From positions 905,043-969,042 of the forward strand of contig NC_018263.1 in NCBI RefSeq assembly GCF_000227135.1: a stretch of 64,000 nt of DNA. Direction: 5' to 3'. Both the position numbers and the translations under genes were made by a program. Within the stretch, counting starts at the first letter, position 1. The number at the start of each line of letters is the position of its first letter. The notes below the pieces were generated by a model, which saw only the letters and a program-made list of their open reading frames with translations, was not told the origin of the DNA and searched no databases. The stretch is from Leishmania donovani (lineage: Eukaryota; Euglenozoa; Kinetoplastea; Trypanosomatida; Trypanosomatidae). This document shows, in pieces, positions 1 through 10,158 of the stretch.

Positions 1-50
1 TGTTTTGGAAGAGCGCCGAGCGGATTGTACTGCACACGTGGCGCGCCGGC

Positions 51-1586
51 ATGGATAGTGGCCTCTCCAGCGTCTTCTTCTTCTGCACTACTGTGCGACA
101 GGTGCTGTTGTCGAGTCTTCAGGAAACAGTGTGGCTGCGACTGGAAGAGCTGACTGCGGCGTACCGGGAGAGTCTGCAGTTTGAGGCCGGGGTCCTCTAC
201 ACTTACCGTTCCCTTGAGAGCTTTACGATCGACAATGCCACATTCTTGCGCGAGTGCGAGTTCTACACGCTCTGCGGCCCGCAGTTCCAGTGCCGCGTCT
301 GCCCTGTCTTGCAGGCAATGGTGGACGCCGTGGAGGAAGCGGAGAGGGCGCTGCGGTTTGCGCAGGTGTCAACACGGGTCGCACGGCGTCAGTACATGGC
401 CACCTTCCGCTCCATGGTGGGCAGTGGAAGCAGCAGTGACAGCGGCAGTGACAGCGACGGAGGCACGGATTCCGACTGCTGCCGGCAAGCAAGGGGCCGA
501 CCGGTCGCGTCAGCACCTCGGCATGTCTTTACCCTCTCGCGGTGGTCTCGGCGAGCGCGGAAGCGGCAAAGCGCTGGGAAGGCGCAGGCCGGCGGCAGTG
601 TTGCTTGGGCCTCCCCTTGGCACCTTCAGCCCCTGGAAGACGCCCTGGCACGTCACTCCGAGGAGCTCTCGCCACCTGAAGCTACTAGCGGTCGACTCAC
701 TGACGTGGATGCACCTGACACAGAGTCTGAAGTCGACGTCGACAGCGCTGGCACACCGCGCAGACGCGCCGAAAAAGGGAGAAAAGGGCCAGCAGTGAAG
801 GCAAAGCGGTCGCCGTCCTCGGCTGTTAGCAGCGCCGTGGCAGCGCGCTTCACAACTCCGGTGTTAGACAAGTCGCTGCTTGCCTTGCTGAGCACCGCCG
901 GCGGTGAGGAGGAGACACATCGCGAAGGCGATTCAGCGTCCACTGCAGCGCCGCGCAAGAAGCGCCGCCGCGGAGGTAGTCAGCCAGCTGGTGCTCGCCA
1001 ACCTACCACTGCCACGGCAGCGCCAATGGCCACGACACTGCGGGCTTCTGCGACTGCACAGCGCTCGCAAACCCCGAAGTGCAGCCGCAGTGCTGAGGTG
1101 AGTGTACGGCGGTCCCCTGCTCCGGCTGAGGTGTCATCCTCGGCAGTAGCAGGTGCTGCAAAAACGGCTACGCCAGCAATGAAACGACCGCGGCGAGGCC
1201 GCCGCCAGCAGAAGCGGATGCCCTCAGCGGAACGCAAAGAGCGACGCTGCAAACTACGCGCGATCGCGGAGCGCAAAATCAAAGAAGAGGTGGACCACCA
1301 GCGCCGACTGGTGCGCGACATGATTTCTCGCCAGCTGCGTCGCTTCGCATGGCTCACGCAGTCCCTGCGGAATGCGCTATCGGAGGTGATGGTGGAGGAG
1401 GACGTAAAGGGCATGGAGGACGAGAGCATTGCCGCCACCGCCACCGCCACAAGCGACGGCGCGTCGTTGAAGTCGATCAAGGACTTGCACAAAGCACAGC
1501 GGCAGCACATGAACCGCAACGCCTACATCTCCACGATTCTTCGAAAGCTCGATGCGCTGATCGAAGTGATGGCTACCCAAGTGTGA
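51..1586 (+). CDS. Hypothetical basic coiled-coil protein (5' end may lie outside window)
   Basis: I do not recognise the family. From the first ATG in the window the protein has 511 residues, but the frame is open back to base 3, so the true start may lie upstream. The first ~120 residues are helical and carry a cysteine cluster (C69, C75, C81, C84) that could bind metal. Residues 124-144 form a Ser/Gly/Asp-rich acidic run, a typical casein-kinase-2 substrate tract. The middle is Ala/Arg/Ser-rich and probably disordered. Residues 377-420 are very basic (PRRGRRQQKR) and lead into a long charged helix to about 455, likely a coiled coil. The basic tracts suggest a nuclear or nucleic-acid-binding protein, but that is inference. 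Codon use is strongly GC-rich at third positions, as in the genes that follow. Confidence 0.8.
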   Translation: MDSGLSSVFFFCTTVRQVLLSSLQETVWLRLEELTAAYRESLQFEAGVLYTYRSLESFTIDNATFLRECEFYTLCGPQFQCRVCPVLQAMVDAVEEAERALRFAQVSTRVARRQYMATFRSMVGSGSSSDSGSDSDGGTDSDCCRQARGRPVASAPRHVFTLSRWSRRARKRQSAGKAQAGGSVAWASPWHLQPLEDALARHSEELSPPEATSGRLTDVDAPDTESEVDVDSAGTPRRRAEKGRKGPAVKAKRSPSSAVSSAVAARFTTPVLDKSLLALLSTAGGEEETHREGDSASTAAPRKKRRRGGSQPAGARQPTTATAAPMATTLRASATAQRSQTPKCSRSAEVSVRRSPAPAEVSSSAVAGAAKTATPAMKRPRRGRRQQKRMPSAERKERRCKLRAIAERKIKEEVDHQRRLVRDMISRQLRRFAWLTQSLRNALSEVMVEEDVKGMEDESIAATATATSDGASLKSIKDLHKAQRQHMNRNAYISTILRKLDALIEVMATQV

Positions 1587-2640
1587 TCCGTGCCTACGAA
1601 AAAAAAAAGAAAGGTGTGCGCGTGTGTGTGTAAACGGTGAGGCAGTTGGTCTCGACAAGGAAAACTTGTTGCATGGCCATCGCGCTGGACAGGATCAGAT
1701 GCTGCTGCTTTTGTGGGCTTTTCTCTCTATCCTATGCTCATGCGGTCTTCGGCTCGATGGGCTGTTTCATTTTACGAGTCCTTTATGCCGAGGCAAACAA
1801 GGGCCACCAAAACGGCTTCCGCGTCAAGCGCCAACTATCATGTGGGGCGATGCACGTGCACGCATCCATACGCTTGTGTGGGCTAATCCGCTGCGCCCGT
1901 CGCTCGCTCTCTTCCTTTGGGCACGTCTGCAGAGCGCATTTGGGGATTTGGTAAATAAAAAAGGTGAGGGTGCGCGTGGCACGCAGGCGTACTACGCCTC
2001 TGCCGCACAAATCACCACCCTGCGTCAATGCGGTACCTCTCCTTTTATGCCGCATCGGCGTTCTCGAACACGTCACTCACCTCTATTGGGTGACCGGGTG
2101 GGCTCGTCAGCCCATCATCTCTCTCTTGTCCGTGTGCCCTCACCCCCCCCCTGTTTTCTGCCCCCACCCGCTCCCTCTCTGGCTCCATTGCATTAACACA
2201 CATACACACATGCCACATATGCGGTGTCCTGGATGTGCTTAGATGTCTGCGGAGAAGGTGCTCCTGAGCAGCCTCGAGAGCCCACCATTATCGCCCACCC
2301 CACTAACGCTTCAGCTCTAACTGTTCTTTCTGCCCTCATCTCTCTATGCCTTTTAGGGTGTGCGCGCGGCCTCATCCTTCGCCAACTCTCGAGCATCACC
2401 GCGAGAACGCACCTGTGCACTTGCGCTGAGACTTCGCCTTTTTAAACTCTCCATTGCGTCCTGCCCTTAACGTAAAAGAAGCCCACCTAACATATCCTTC
2501 TCTATCTGCCTTCATCAACGCCGCGATTGTCAGACGCGGGGACCTCTCGGCGCGCCATTCACCGCCACAAATAATAACCCCCGGATTAGCTGATATAGAT
2601 ACACTCTTCGCCACGCACCCCCTTTGTCTTCCCTTTTTCA
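1587..2640. other. Intergenic spacer
   Basis: 3' UTR and spacer between the first gene and DRG1. It contains an A9 run just after the stop (about 1600), a C-rich run near 2145 and pyrimidine-rich segments. Overlapping ORFs here (for example 1624-2196) are low-complexity and lack a plausible acceptor plus start. I see no RNA gene. Confidence 0.6.
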
Positions 2641-2696
2641 CAGCTCCTCCCCTCCCCTCCCTCCTATCTTTTTTTTTCTCTTGTGTTTGCTCGCAG
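2641..2696 (+). promoter_or_regulatory. Putative spliced-leader acceptor of DRG1
   Basis: A dense C/T tract (about 2641-2690) ends in TCGCAG with the AG at 2695-2696. It lies only six bases before the chosen ATG at 2703, so the mature 5' UTR would be very short if this AG is used. It also argues against the upstream in-frame extension to 2454. Confidence 0.5.
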
Positions 2697-2702
2697 CCAA
2701 AA

Positions 2703-3809
2703 ATGTCGTCCTTGCAGAAGATCAGCGATATCGAGGCTGAGCTCGCCCGCACGCAGAAGAACAAGGCTACCATGGCTCACATTTGTGCTCTCAAGGCCCG
2801 CCTGGCGCAGCTCAAGCGCGAGCTCATCGCGTCTGAGTCGAAGAAAGGCGGCGGCAAGGGCGAAGGCTTTGACGTGCAGAAGACCGGCGACGCTCGCATC
2901 GGCTTCATTGGCTTTCCGTCTGTTGGCAAGTCGACGCTGCTGTCGAAGATGACCTCGACTCACTCCGAGGTGGCCGCGTACGAGTTCACCACGCTCACCT
3001 GCGTGCCTGGTGTGGTGAATTACCGCGGCGCCAAGCTGCAGATGCTGGACCTGCCCGGTATCATCGAAGGTGCCAAGGACGGTAAGGGTCGAGGCCGGCA
3101 AGTCATTGCAGTGGCCCGCACTTGCTCTCTTATCCTCATCGTGCTTGACATTGCCAAGCCGCTGCAGCACAAGCTCATCATTGAGCGTGAGTTGGACGGC
3201 TTCGGCATTCGGTTGAACAAGTCGCCACCGGATATTGTGATTCGAAAAAAGGACCGCGGTGGCATCAGCATCTCCTCGACGTGCCCGCTCACGCACATTG
3301 ACCAGGAGACGATCAAGATCATCTTAGGCGAGTACCGCATGGCGAACGCCGACGTCACCTTCCGCGGCGACTACACGGCCGACGAGTTCATCGATGCGAT
3401 CGAAGGGAATCGCGCGTACATCCCGGCCATTTACGTGCTGAACAAGATCGACCAAATATCGATCGAGGAACTCGACATCGTCGCCCGCATTCCGCACAAC
3501 TGCCCAATCTCTGCCCATCACGAGTGGAACCTGGACGGGCTCCTCGAGTGCATATGGGATCACCTGAACTTCATTCGCGTGTACACGAAGCCGAAGGGTC
3601 AGGTGCCAGACTACGACGCGCCGGTCATTCTAAAGAAGTCGCCACAGCCGTCGGTGGAGAGCTTCTGCAACCGCATTCACAGGCAGCTGATACGCAACTA
3701 CAAGTATGCGTGGGTGTGGGGCTCGTCCGTGAAACACCAGCCGCAGCGTGTGGGCAAGGACCACCCGCTGGATGACGAGGATGTCGTGCAGGTGGTGAAG
3801 AAGGTATAG
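2703..3809 (+). CDS. DRG1: Developmentally regulated GTP-binding protein 1 (DRG1/Rbg1)
   Basis: OBG/HflX-superfamily translation-associated GTPase, which in other eukaryotes works with DFRP1/Tma46 on stalled or slowly elongating ribosomes. The 368 residues match the usual DRG length. Visible motifs: N-terminal helical hairpin 1-50, G1 GFPSVGKS (70-77), G3 DLPGI (116-120) followed by the DRG signature EGAKDGKGRGRQ, G4 NKID (247-250), G5 region SAHH (270-273) and a C-terminal TGS domain (about 292-367) ending DEDVVQVVKK. The N-terminal ARTQKNKAT and the GEGFDVQKTGDARIGF segment place it with DRG1 rather than DRG2. The ATG at 2703 was chosen because it gives the family N-terminus and lies just after a polypyrimidine-AG. 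The open frame upstream (from 2454) is low-complexity leader. All GTPase motifs are intact. Confidence 0.95.
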   Translation: MSSLQKISDIEAELARTQKNKATMAHICALKARLAQLKRELIASESKKGGGKGEGFDVQKTGDARIGFIGFPSVGKSTLLSKMTSTHSEVAAYEFTTLTCVPGVVNYRGAKLQMLDLPGIIEGAKDGKGRGRQVIAVARTCSLILIVLDIAKPLQHKLIIERELDGFGIRLNKSPPDIVIRKKDRGGISISSTCPLTHIDQETIKIILGEYRMANADVTFRGDYTADEFIDAIEGNRAYIPAIYVLNKIDQISIEELDIVARIPHNCPISAHHEWNLDGLLECIWDHLNFIRVYTKPKGQVPDYDAPVILKKSPQPSVESFCNRIHRQLIRNYKYAWVWGSSVKHQPQRVGKDHPLDDEDVVQVVKKV

Positions 3810-6121
3810 AAACAACGGGGAAACTACATTCGCAGCCAGCCGGAGAGGTCGACAGCGACGAAGGTGCACCCGTCAGGAATGCCGCTGATCACGTCACACA
3901 ACACGCACGCGCACGTGGCGCTCAAGGGCGATAAGGGCGGTGAGCTTGTATTTCATCAGCGTTTCACCGCGTCTGCATCCCCCTTCTTACGAGTCGGACC
4001 CCTTACGCACCGTCGGTGCGGCATGATTATCTAACAAGCGAGTTGGCCGCCGGCGAATGTCTCAGTTTTAAGGGGCCTTCCCTTTTGTGTGCTGTTGTTT
4101 CTCTCTGTAGTTTGTTTGCCTTCTGTTTTTTTTTTGTTGTTGTTTGGGAAGGTCTCTCTCTCTGCGTCTGGGCGTATGTGTGTGTGTGTGTGTGTGTGCG
4201 TGTTCTTTGGCATCTAACCTACGTTTCAATCACCAAGAGGCCGTTTTCATGCCCGCTCCCCGAGCGGCAGAAAAGGAAAAAAAACGGAAAAGAGTGCAGC
4301 AGTGACGCCTACGAATCGACACCGTTTCTACTGGCGCAGCTACGTGTCCTGCCAGAGACCACCTCTTCTCCGCCTGAAAGAGAAACAGCGGTGCGTCGCA
4401 GCTAGCGTCGGTGCGCGCGCCGCTGGGAGCTCATGTGTGTGGAAGGGAAGATGAGGAGAAGGGGTGTTGGCATGAAACACGGAAATGTTCGCGCTAATCA
4501 CAATACCACTCTCACTCAATGCCACTCCGTCTTTTTTTTTTTGCGCGTGTGATTCCACCGCCAACAAATCAGCACGCATACCCATCTGCCACCGCTACAA
4601 CTTACTCTTGTCGCGGCCCTCCCGACCTCACACGCTTCCTTCTCGAACGCACCCCCTTACCCTGCCGTGTCTTCTGTAATTCCTTCATCCTGTTGTGTGT
4701 ATGCCCTCGCTAACAGTTGGAGTCTTCATTGAAACCGTCGTGGCACATCGACACACGATCACTTAAGCTCAAGCACGCACAGCTACACCCAAGCACACAC
4801 GCACACCCACACTGACCCGTTTAAGCGTTGAGAGACTACAGCTGATCAGCTAAAGGACAACAGCACGCGAAGGACAAAGCAAAAAAAAAAGGAAAGGGAA
4901 GAACAGGAGCGCAGCAAAGTCATACGCACACAGATTCACACATATATATGGCCAGAAGCACCTGCGTCCATTCTAAGCCGAGCCGTTAGTTGTTGCCGTG
5001 TGTGTGCGCGCGCGTCTACTCAACATTGTTAGCCCCCTCCCCTCCTCCCATCTCCCTCCTCTGCCTACTAAGGCCGTAACGCGCGGCGTGGAGGGGCTCC
5101 TCTCTTCATATTCGCTTAAGCCACCGCTGATCTACGCTGGCATGTTTGCTCCCCTCACAGACACACGCGCCTGAGCAATACCCCCCCCCCACACACACAC
5201 AAAAAAAAAAAGTAAGGGGCCCTTCGCTCTCCCGCTCTTTGTCGTTTTCGTTGTTGCTGCTTCATCGGCTTTTCATTCTTGCTGCTCCTCATTGATTGAA
5301 GCGTTTTTTTCAGTGCGGTGACGCTGGCTGCCAGCTCCCTCACCTTTGCCATGGACAAACCTGGTCGTTCCTCCTCACTCTCTCCCATTTTTCGAATGTC
5401 ATAGAAGCTGCTTTCTTGTGTGAGACTGCGCTTGTTTATGTGTCTGTTTTTTTTTTTGTACCATCCTCTCCACACACCCAAACACATATCTAAGCATATA
5501 CGCATTCATACACACCCGTTAAAGAGGGAATCACGCAACGTATTTGTTCTGGTATTCTCCTCCTCTCCCTCTCCCCCCTGCGAACGTTGTCAGTCTCTCC
5601 TTTCTCGGTCGCCACTGCCAGTCTCTGCCTCTCTCTTTCTTCCCCCCTCCCCTTTTAGACAGACACGCGGAAGCGTCGTGAAGGGAGGGCCAGCCGTGCA
5701 CCGTTTTCGTGTGTTTTTCTTTTTTTTTTCTTCAGCTGTGCTGGTTTTGAGTTCTTCTTCGCTCATCTCACGTGCCTGCGTCGCTGCATTGAACGCGCTG
5801 CCGAGCTGTGCACTCACCCACACATAGACCCCTTATCTCCCCATATCTTCTTGAGGAGCAACTGCACAGCATTGTGCGCGTGTGCCTCTCTTTTCTCCCG
5901 CTCTCCTCTCCGTCTTCTTTTTATCGGTGGCGCAACCTTCTGATTTTTGTGTGTGTGCTCGCTCTGCGAGGCTATTCTCATCATTCCCCTCCGCCCTCTT
6001 CTGTCTCTTGCCTTTCTCCGTGTAATCATCATTAGTGAAAAAAAAACGGAGCAAGGCAAATTCACCCGTTCTCTTTCTCTGTGTGTTTTGTGTGTGCGCT
6101 CAGCGTGTTTTGCCATCGCCC
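3810..6121. other. Long intergenic region DRG1 - guanylate kinase
   Basis: About 2.6 kb (to 6434) without a convincing gene. The first 200 bases are balanced in composition (DRG1 3' UTR). The rest is pyrimidine-rich with many homopolymers and microsatellites: (GT)n at 4177-4198, an A11 run near 4881, a C9 then CA run near 5181, an A11 run near 5200. Short ORFs on both strands are low-complexity and have no recognisable domain. Confidence 0.6.
4177..4198. repeat. (GT)n microsatellite
   Basis: Uninterrupted GT dinucleotide run in the DRG1 3' spacer. Confidence 0.9.
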
Positions 6122-6149
6122 TCTTCCCTGACCCTCTCCCTCTTTCCAG
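6122..6149 (+). promoter_or_regulatory. Putative spliced-leader acceptor of the guanylate-kinase-like gene
   Basis: C/T tract followed by TTTCCAG, with the AG at 6148-6149. This would leave a 5' UTR of about 285 bases before the ATG at 6435. Confidence 0.45.
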
Positions 6150-6434
6150 CCGAGCGCCCCAGGGTAGTGAGGCAGAGGAGCCATCACGCAGCAGGTGTGC
6201 TCATTTCTCATCAGCCCTTCTGACGGGATATCAACAAAAAACGAAGCCCTTTTCCACGACAGCAGTTGTGGGAGTAACTTTGCCTCCCTGCTGCTACGGC
6301 TGTCTCGGGACTGTTTGTGGGCACCGCCTTCTGCCGGCGTTTGGACAGTCCGCGCCGCGCTCAGCAGTCCCGATCCCCACAGCGTTGCAGCAGCGCCACC
6401 GCACACATACACCGGCAAACGTACAAGGGCACTA

Positions 6435-7424
6435 ATGAGCGTGGCACCAAAAGCGCCGATGCCAGCGATTTCATCGGTTGCCGCCGCGTCTGCTGCCCAC
6501 AAAACTGCTCAGCAGGCCGTGGGCCCTCTCAAGGGCACTGTCGCCCTCAGGCGCCTCGTGGATATGCTTTTGTTTGTCGGGCCAAGCGGCTCTGGCAAGT
6601 CTACGGTGATTCGCCGGCTGCAGCGGGACTGGCCCACGCTATTTGAGTTCAGCGTGAGCCACACAACCCGTTGCCCGCGGCGCGGCGAGGTGCATGGGCA
6701 GCACTACTACTTTGTCACCATGGAAGAGTTCCAGCAGCTGGTCGACGCGGGTCACATGATTGAATACTCGCGGCTCTGCATGCCCGAAACGTCGTCGTCG
6801 ACGCCTCCGCTGAGCAAGCCAGTCGGCAACCTCTACGGGACTAGCAAGAAAGCCCTGCACACGGTGCTCGCGCGCAATCGCGTCGTGCTAATGGACACTG
6901 ATCTGCTCGGCGCCATCAACATTCGGCGTTACTGCTCTCGTGAGGTGGTGAGCACGAGGCCGGTGACCGTTTCGCAAGCGCAGCGCAGTATGGCGCAGCG
7001 CGACGATGACGCCGCTCCGGCCGCGCAGACCCTGCTAACCCTCTCCATGCCTCGGCATGCATCCGTCTCTCTGGAGAACGAGCACGCCGCGGACCCCACG
7101 ACTGCGAATCCATCCAAGGATTCGATGTTGCCGTCGTCCCCTTTCTATGCCGCACCCGTGGTCACACGCACGCTGCGCTGCATGATCATTTTCATCGCGC
7201 CACCTAGCATGCAGGTGCTGGAGCAGCGGCTGCGGGAACGAAAGACCGAAACAGAAGCTTCGATCCAGCTGCGCATGAAGGTGAATCGGCAGTGGATGCA
7301 GTGGGCCAAGGAGAATCAGTCGTTCTTTGACCACTACATCGTGAACGACAACCTTGATCTCTGCTACGCCAAGGTGAGGGAGATTGTGCGGGCAGAGGTG
7401 CTCATGGTGGACAGCACTCTGTGA
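6435..7424 (+). CDS. Guanylate kinase-like protein with an internal insertion
   Basis: Predicted nucleotide kinase of the GMP kinase/MAGUK-GK fold (GMP + ATP to GDP + ADP). The protein has 329 residues from the first in-frame ATG at 6435; the upstream extension begins with GTG at 6195 and is leader. Motifs: P-loop GPSGSGKST (49-57), GMP-binding SVSHTTRCPRRGE (73-85) with the HYYFV strand after it, YGTSKKAL (134-141), VVLMD (150-154), the arginine-rich lid RLRERKTETEASI (265-277) and the terminal VNDNLD (303-308) typical of guanylate kinases. A low-complexity stretch of about 75 residues (about 170-245) is inserted before the strand IIFIAPPS, and a shorter Ser/Pro insert lies at 117-130. Usual guanylate kinases are about 200 residues. 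Lid arginines and GMP-site residues look intact, so catalysis is plausible. There is no PTS1, and the N-terminus (Ala/Ser/Thr/Lys) could be a weak organelle signal. Confidence 0.88.
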   Translation: MSVAPKAPMPAISSVAAASAAHKTAQQAVGPLKGTVALRRLVDMLLFVGPSGSGKSTVIRRLQRDWPTLFEFSVSHTTRCPRRGEVHGQHYYFVTMEEFQQLVDAGHMIEYSRLCMPETSSSTPPLSKPVGNLYGTSKKALHTVLARNRVVLMDTDLLGAINIRRYCSREVVSTRPVTVSQAQRSMAQRDDDAAPAAQTLLTLSMPRHASVSLENEHAADPTTANPSKDSMLPSSPFYAAPVVTRTLRCMIIFIAPPSMQVLEQRLRERKTETEASIQLRMKVNRQWMQWAKENQSFFDHYIVNDNLDLCYAKVREIVRAEVLMVDSTL

Positions 7425-8772
7425 AGAGGGGGTTGGGGCCAATGAGCAGCGGAGAGGAGGGGAGGTGCGATGCGAATCGGCTGGTTTGGGGGTGGGGTAG
7501 TGACGTTGCACACATCGAGAGGAGAGAAACGAGGAGAGCCGCACCGGGACGAGGCGCGGTGTGGGTCTCTTTTTTGTTTTGCCTTTTGCTGCTTTCTTCG
7601 GTTTGTGCTGCGCTGTGCTCGAAACAGACAATGTTTTGTTCGCTTGGTGCTGCTGCTGCTGCTGCTGCTGTCGCTGTCGATGCTGGGACGTGGCCTACGA
7701 GCAAGGTTGAGCGCCGGTGTTGTTTTGGTTTGTTTTGATGTCTCCCCTTTCAGTTTTTTTTTTTGTGTTGCCCTTGTACGTGTATGCGCCTTTCCTCTAC
7801 CTACTCACCTTGTATTGCTGTTCTGTGACTGTGTCTGACCGTGTTTGCGCCGCCCCCTCACCGTCCACATCAGTCCCCTTCTCATGTCTCTTGAGATAGC
7901 GAGGAATGCGACGTACGTTCTTGCCTCTCGCCTTTTTCTTCTGAGTTCTTGGCTTCTGTGCGTGTGTGGTGTTTTCTTGTTGTTTTCCGTGAACTTGAAG
8001 GCACGCTAGGCTTCTGCGTACATCGCACCAGCAACGGTGTTACGCGCACCCTCACTTTCTCCCTCCCGTCTCCCCCATTATGATGTCGATCTTGCAAGCA
8101 AACGCAGAAGAAGCGGGTGTTGCGGGCAGTGTGAACGCGTTGGTCTTGCGCATGGAAAACCGAGCTGTCGCTGAACTCGTCTTGTGTGTGTGCGTCCGTC
8201 TTTCAGCGTGCGTCTTAGCGCTCTCTACGTTTTCTTCTTTTTGTGGATGTCTGCACCTCATTTTTTCTGTGACGTCCAAGTGTGTTCGAGGCTTTTGCGT
8301 GAGCAGATGTGCCGAATCAGGAGGCAGCGAGAGTGGAGAGAAAATATTAAAAAAAAAAACACATGAGGGTTAGTTGAAACGACGTGACGGCGAATGGGCA
8401 GCTCGCCTGCGCTGTCGACGTGCGTCTTCAGGGTTCAAAGGCACATACCTGTGAGCCAGTGATTTCTCATCTGTCAAGCCGCGTTCTCCGATAACCGCGC
8501 CCCACCTACACAGTCGATTACTCCGGCGTTATGGCCCTGCGCTGCTTCTTGCTGGCTCTTCGGGCACTCGACCGCCTCCTCCCCCTACCCACCTCCTGCA
8601 TCTATCGCCTCGTTGCCTGTATACCCGCCCAAACAAAAAAAAACGGGCGCATCGTCGCTCTCCATGCGCTTGCGCTCAGAGTCGATCGCTTTTATTGCTA
8701 TATCTTTTTGTTTTCGCTTCTCTTTCTCGCCTTCCCCCCCCCCCACACACACACGCCGTTGTTTTCTTCACA
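7425..8772. other. Intergenic spacer
   Basis: About 1.35 kb of 3' UTR and leader. Contains a (TGC)n run at 7648-7670, T9 runs, an A10 tract near 8350 and a C-run followed by CA repeats near 8737-8756. No AG lies between the C-rich tract and the next ATG (8773), so the acceptor for the downstream gene is probably further upstream, near 8680. No gene or RNA is seen. Confidence 0.6.
7648..7670. repeat. (TGC)n trinucleotide repeat
   Basis: About seven and a half tandem TGC units in the guanylate kinase 3' UTR. Confidence 0.85.
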
Positions 8773-10158
8773 ATGGCGGAGGCGAAGGTGGTGAAGGACC
8801 TGGCGGAGGTGTGCGCGCGTGGTGAAGAGACCTATAGCGTATGGACAACTGCGAAAGCTCTCGTGCAACGCCGCTACCTTTCGGCCAAGGCGCAGGGCAC
8901 ATTCGAGGACTGCGGCAAACTGCTTGTTTCTCTGACGCAGGTGCTGCGGACGTACCTCCGCATCGATCTGGCACAGGAGCTGCTCCGTGACATGCTCTTC
9001 CAAGTAATGGAGCGCTTCTCTGCAAAGCAGGCGGCAGGCGCCACAGCGGCCATTGTAAAGGACGGCGGCGCGCCTCATTCCTCATTTGACCTAGCTGCCG
9101 CTAACTTTTTGCAGCATGTGTTCGACACACTCCTCTCCGCGACCACGCGCACCTACACGCTGATGGGACCCATGCCGCTCGTTGTAGAATGGAACAGGGA
9201 TGCAGACAGTGGAGGCGTGGATGCCGTTGTGGCGCAGTCGAAGCACGCCGCGTCATGGGCCGAGGATGTAGTTCTCGAGTTTGCCGCTCGCGCGGCGGAC
9301 TTTCTTTCACAGCGTCTCCAGAGCGCTGATGTATTGTCTCGTTGGGCACAGAATCTGTTTGTGTCGTACGAGCAGCTACTTGCTCTCCGTCTGGCACTCC
9401 CGTCATCGCCACCCTCCACGCCGCAAGACGGCAAAGCTGCCTCGACTGCTGCCCCCTCACCGTCGGTGCCCGTCCCGACGCTGGCTGCGCAGCTGCTTCG
9501 TATGAGCATCTTCAGTCGCGCCAGCAGAACTGGGAAAGAGTCTTCAGACAGCCCCAGCGCAGCAACGACACCATTGACCGCCGCCGTGCACTGGCTCACC
9601 CATTTCGCTCGTGAGCCGAACGCGGTCAATCACCTCTTCGCCCAGTACGTGTACTTTGACATTCTTGGCCGAGGCCAGCAGAGGAGCTCTACGACTAACA
9701 CTGCACCGGGCAACAGTGGCGCCCCCGCGAAGATGCCGCTTGAGCGCGTGAATGCGGCACTGGAGGAGAGGTGCGCGCTGACTCGTCGGGAGGCGATCTA
9801 TATGGCACGCGCTGCAGTGGAGGCGTACTGGCAAGCGTTTCCGCTTGTGCTGAAGCAGACCTCTTCGGCCAGCTCGCGGCAGCTGTCCAGCTGCGTGGAA
9901 GAGAGCGGCAAAGAGGACGCAAACGTCGACCCCCAATACGTGCACCTCTACCGTTGGACGTGGTTCCTCGACTCGCTCACGCTCACCTTCGCGTACAGCG
10001 GAAGCGCGAGTGCGGGTGCAAATGAGGACGCGGCGGCGCAGCAGCGGGAGAGGCAGAAGCACGTGTGCGCGCAGCTGCTGGAGACATACGCTGACGTTGC
10101 CGCTGAGCTCCCAGGGTTAAAGTGGAAAGAGTTGATTGCTGCCTACATTGGCCCATGA
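8773..10158 (+). CDS. Divergent GET4-like alpha-solenoid protein
   Basis: 461 residues from the first in-frame ATG; the open frame upstream starts with TTG inside a leader. Reading it against GET4 (the adaptor that, with GET5/BAG6, hands tail-anchored proteins from SGT2 to the GET3 ATPase), I see a consistent order of similar elements. These are an N-terminal GEETYSVWTTAKALVQRRYLS (residues 17-37) like the first GET4 helices, the helix pair 64-80 (RIDLAQELLRDMLFQV), a helix HWLTHFAREPNAVNHLF, then REAIYMARAAVEAYWQAFP, a tryptophan-rich YVHLYRWTWFLDSLTLTF, and a C-terminal LLETYADVAAEL...AAYIG. The protein is ~150 residues longer than usual GET4 because of Ala/Ser-rich inserts. The identification rests on pattern matching only; otherwise it is an all-helical cytosolic protein of unknown role. 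Confidence 0.55.
   Translation: MAEAKVVKDLAEVCARGEETYSVWTTAKALVQRRYLSAKAQGTFEDCGKLLVSLTQVLRTYLRIDLAQELLRDMLFQVMERFSAKQAAGATAAIVKDGGAPHSSFDLAAANFLQHVFDTLLSATTRTYTLMGPMPLVVEWNRDADSGGVDAVVAQSKHAASWAEDVVLEFAARAADFLSQRLQSADVLSRWAQNLFVSYEQLLALRLALPSSPPSTPQDGKAASTAAPSPSVPVPTLAAQLLRMSIFSRASRTGKESSDSPSAATTPLTAAVHWLTHFAREPNAVNHLFAQYVYFDILGRGQQRSSTTNTAPGNSGAPAKMPLERVNAALEERCALTRREAIYMARAAVEAYWQAFPLVLKQTSSASSRQLSSCVEESGKEDANVDPQYVHLYRWTWFLDSLTLTFAYSGSASAGANEDAAAQQRERQKHVCAQLLETYADVAAELPGLKWKELIAAYIGP

Noticed and set aside
2454..2702. Upstream in-frame extension of DRG1 (83 residues)
   Set aside because: Begins at a non-ATG codon, is leader-like in composition, contains the polypyrimidine tract and AG, and is absent from the DRG1 family N-terminus.
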